NCBI GenBank assembly: GCA_947652735.1 | Contig: CANTEG010000010.1 | Span: 45,026-109,025, forward strand | Direction: 5' to 3' | DNA length: 64,000 bases | Origin: an uncultured Lachnospiraceae bacterium | GTDB lineage: Bacteria > Bacillota > Clostridia > Lachnospirales > Lachnospiraceae | In this document: one piece after another, positions 62,906 through 64,000 of the stretch | Numbering within the stretch: the stretch's first letter is position 1 | Layout of the letters: each line of letters opens with the position of its first letter | Notes under the pieces: generated by a model | Told to the model about the DNA's origin: nothing | Seen by the model: only the letters and a program-made list of their open reading frames with translations | Database searches by the model: none | Program-made: the position numbers and the translations under genes

Positions 62906-63829
62906 ATGGCGATTGGGATTGTTTTGGCTGGCGGAAACGGAAGCCGTATGAACAGCAAGGTGGCAAAACAGTATATTATGCTTGGTGGTAAGGAAATATT
63001 ATATTATTGCCTGAATACATTTGAAAAAAACAGGGATGTGACAGATGTTATTCTTGTTACGAGGGCAGGGGATATAGAATTTTGCCAGCAGAATATTGTC
63101 AACAAGTATGGATTTAAAAAGGTAAGAAATATTATAGCAGGGGGAAAACAGAGGTATGACTCTGTTTATAATGGGCTTCTTGCAGTAAATGACATAACGG
63201 GTGACAGAGAAAATGAAATTGTCATTATTCATGATGGGGCAAGACCGTTCGTAACGGACAAAATGATTTTTGAGTCTATCAACGAGGTGAAAAAGACCGG
63301 GGCATGTACGGTAGGCGTTCCTGTAAAGGATACAATTAAAATTGTTGACGAAAATATGCTGGGGGTATCTACACCAGACAGAAGCAGCTTGTTCCAAATT
63401 CAGACACCACAGACATTTTCATATCAGCTTATTATGGAAGCGTATCAAACCTTATATGGCATGGGTAAACATGCAGGCGTGAATAAAGATGAAGCGTATG
63501 AAAATGAACATGGAACGGAAGAATGTAAAAACGTATATACAGGAGAACCATACATGGGGGAATGTATAGCAAAAGAATATGGAAATGTACATAGAATAGA
63601 AACACACAAAGGGGAATATATAGCGAAAGAATATGAAGGTGCGCATAAAGCAGAACTGCACAAAGATATACATATAGAAGAGAATATAAATATTACGGAT
63701 GACACAATGTTGTTGGAGCAGTGTTTGGGTGTGAAATCCAAGGTGATTTTTGGAGCATATGAGAACATAAAAATTACAACTCCTGAAGATGTCAGCATGG
63801 CAGAAATAATTGTAAAAAAACTTTTATAA
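62906..63829 (+). CDS. ispD: IspD-like cytidylyltransferase with a repeat-bearing insertion
   Basis: 307 residues against about 230 for usual IspD. Makes CDP-methylerythritol in isoprenoid synthesis. The nucleotide loop is VLAGGNGSRMNSKVAKQY, then IIHDGARPFVT and QIQTPQTFSY. Between residues about 190 and 260 there is an extra segment rich in E, K, H and Y containing two tandem 18-residue copies; ITDDTMLLEQCLG then resumes the IspD pattern to the end (ENIKITTPEDVSMAE). The insert lies where the beta-arm before ITDD begins. AAAGG precedes the ATG. Confidence 0.9.
   Translation: MAIGIVLAGGNGSRMNSKVAKQYIMLGGKEILYYCLNTFEKNRDVTDVILVTRAGDIEFCQQNIVNKYGFKKVRNIIAGGKQRYDSVYNGLLAVNDITGDRENEIVIIHDGARPFVTDKMIFESINEVKKTGACTVGVPVKDTIKIVDENMLGVSTPDRSSLFQIQTPQTFSYQLIMEAYQTLYGMGKHAGVNKDEAYENEHGTEECKNVYTGEPYMGECIAKEYGNVHRIETHKGEYIAKEYEGAHKAELHKDIHIEENINITDDTMLLEQCLGVKSKVIFGAYENIKITTPEDVSMAEIIVKKLL
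63557..63664 (+). repeat. 54-base tandem repeat inside ispD
   Basis: Two adjacent 54-base copies (63557-63610 and 63611-63664) encode GECIAKEYGNVHRIETHK and GEYIAKEYEGAHKAELHK. The unit length is a multiple of three, so the frame is kept. Confidence 0.85.
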
Positions 63830-63845
63830 AAATTTAAAAAACCAG

Positions 63846-63874
63846 TTGACAACCTAGACTGAGTTTGATAATAT
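63846..63874 (+). promoter_or_regulatory. Predicted sigma-A promoter downstream of ispD
   Basis: Consensus TTGACA at 63846-63851 and TAATAT at 63869-63874, 17-base spacer. It may serve the tRNA gene that follows. Confidence 0.65.
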
Positions 63875-63881
63875 TAGTGAG

Positions 63882-63904
63882 TCGCTGACAAAACAGCGAT
63901 TTTT
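63882..63904 (+). terminator. Short terminator-like hairpin before the tRNA
   Basis: TCGCTG and CAGCGA pair around a 6-base loop, followed by TTTTT. It could end ispD transcription. It lies just downstream of the predicted promoter. Confidence 0.6.
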
Positions 63905-63949
63905 ATTTGACATTATAGTTCAAAGGTGAAGTACCTAAGGACGCAACAT

Positions 63950-64000
63950 GGAGAGGTATCGAAGTGGTCATAACGAGGCGGTCTTGAAAACCGTTTGTCC
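63950..64000 (+). tRNA. tRNA-Ser (anticodon UGA), 3' part beyond the window
   Basis: GGAGAGG is the acceptor strand, TATCGAAGTGGTCATAACGA the D-arm and GCGGT-CTTGAAA-ACCGT the anticodon arm with TGA at the centre. The long variable arm begins at TTGTCC and is cut by the window end. Confidence 0.88.

Noticed and set aside
63557-63664. Treating the ispD repeat as a separate small gene or mobile element
   Set aside because: It is in frame with ispD on both sides, has no inverted ends and no transposase.

Overview
The window looks like chromosomal core DNA from a low-GC, strictly fermentative Gram-positive anaerobe, most likely a spore-forming, possibly motile member of the Lachnospiraceae (Clostridia). 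The reasons are: AT-rich sequence with strong Shine-Dalgarno (SD) boxes and simple -35/-10 promoters; sporulation genes (spmB, cwlD); a Gram-positive Tad pilus locus with no secretin; [FeFe]-hydrogenase maturases; pyruvate formate-lyase; MecA; and motility hints (YjfB-like and CheW proteins). The genus cannot be fixed from the sequence alone. No rRNA, CRISPR array, prophage or insertion sequence is visible.

Layout. 1-4340: end of an aminotransferase gene, trmL, a radical SAM gene, spmB and a DHH phosphoesterase. 4400-13450: a Tad/Flp pilus operon (prepilin peptidase, TadZ, TadA, TadB, TadC, Flp pilin, three minor-pilin-like proteins, FHA protein). 13490-18360: flavodoxin/SCP2 protein, dnaX-ybaB-recR, phosphofructokinase. 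18370-27100: envelope and sensory proteins (a large anchored protein, LysA, YesL-like, Ogt, and an ECF sigma factor fused to a membrane-spanning sensor). 27350-35660: pyk, hydG, hydF, a giant EAL-domain protein, a ferredoxin. 36080-42630: mecA, thrH, a Bax-inhibitor-like protein, a CxxC protein and a split pyruvate formate-lyase operon. 42690-49170: cwlD, yjfB, an NlpC/P60 hydrolase and an ABC operon with a small secreted protein. 49230-64000: hpf, secA, prfB, cheW, hom, lysC, dCMP deaminase, tsaE-tsaB-rimI, rnz, tsaD, ispD and the start of a tRNA-Ser gene.

How the genes work together. Pyk, PFL, PflA, HydF/HydG and ferredoxin belong to sugar fermentation with formate and H2 output. The most notable unit is the pfl operon: the PFL core polypeptide stops just before its glycyl-radical domain, and that domain is a separate 79-residue gene. 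Between them lies a 70-residue paralogue that keeps the domain's first half but has cysteines where the radical loop should be. pflA follows after a hairpin.

Other items worth a second look: a cytoplasmic protein joining a sugar-binding-like domain, a degenerate GGDEF domain, an intact EAL domain and a GIG-repeat beta-helix-like tail; the ECF sigma-sensor fusion; an ABC/permease operon led by a secreted protein; an IspD carrying an 18-residue tandem repeat; and a 13-bp operator-like sequence shared by the ogt and pfl promoters.
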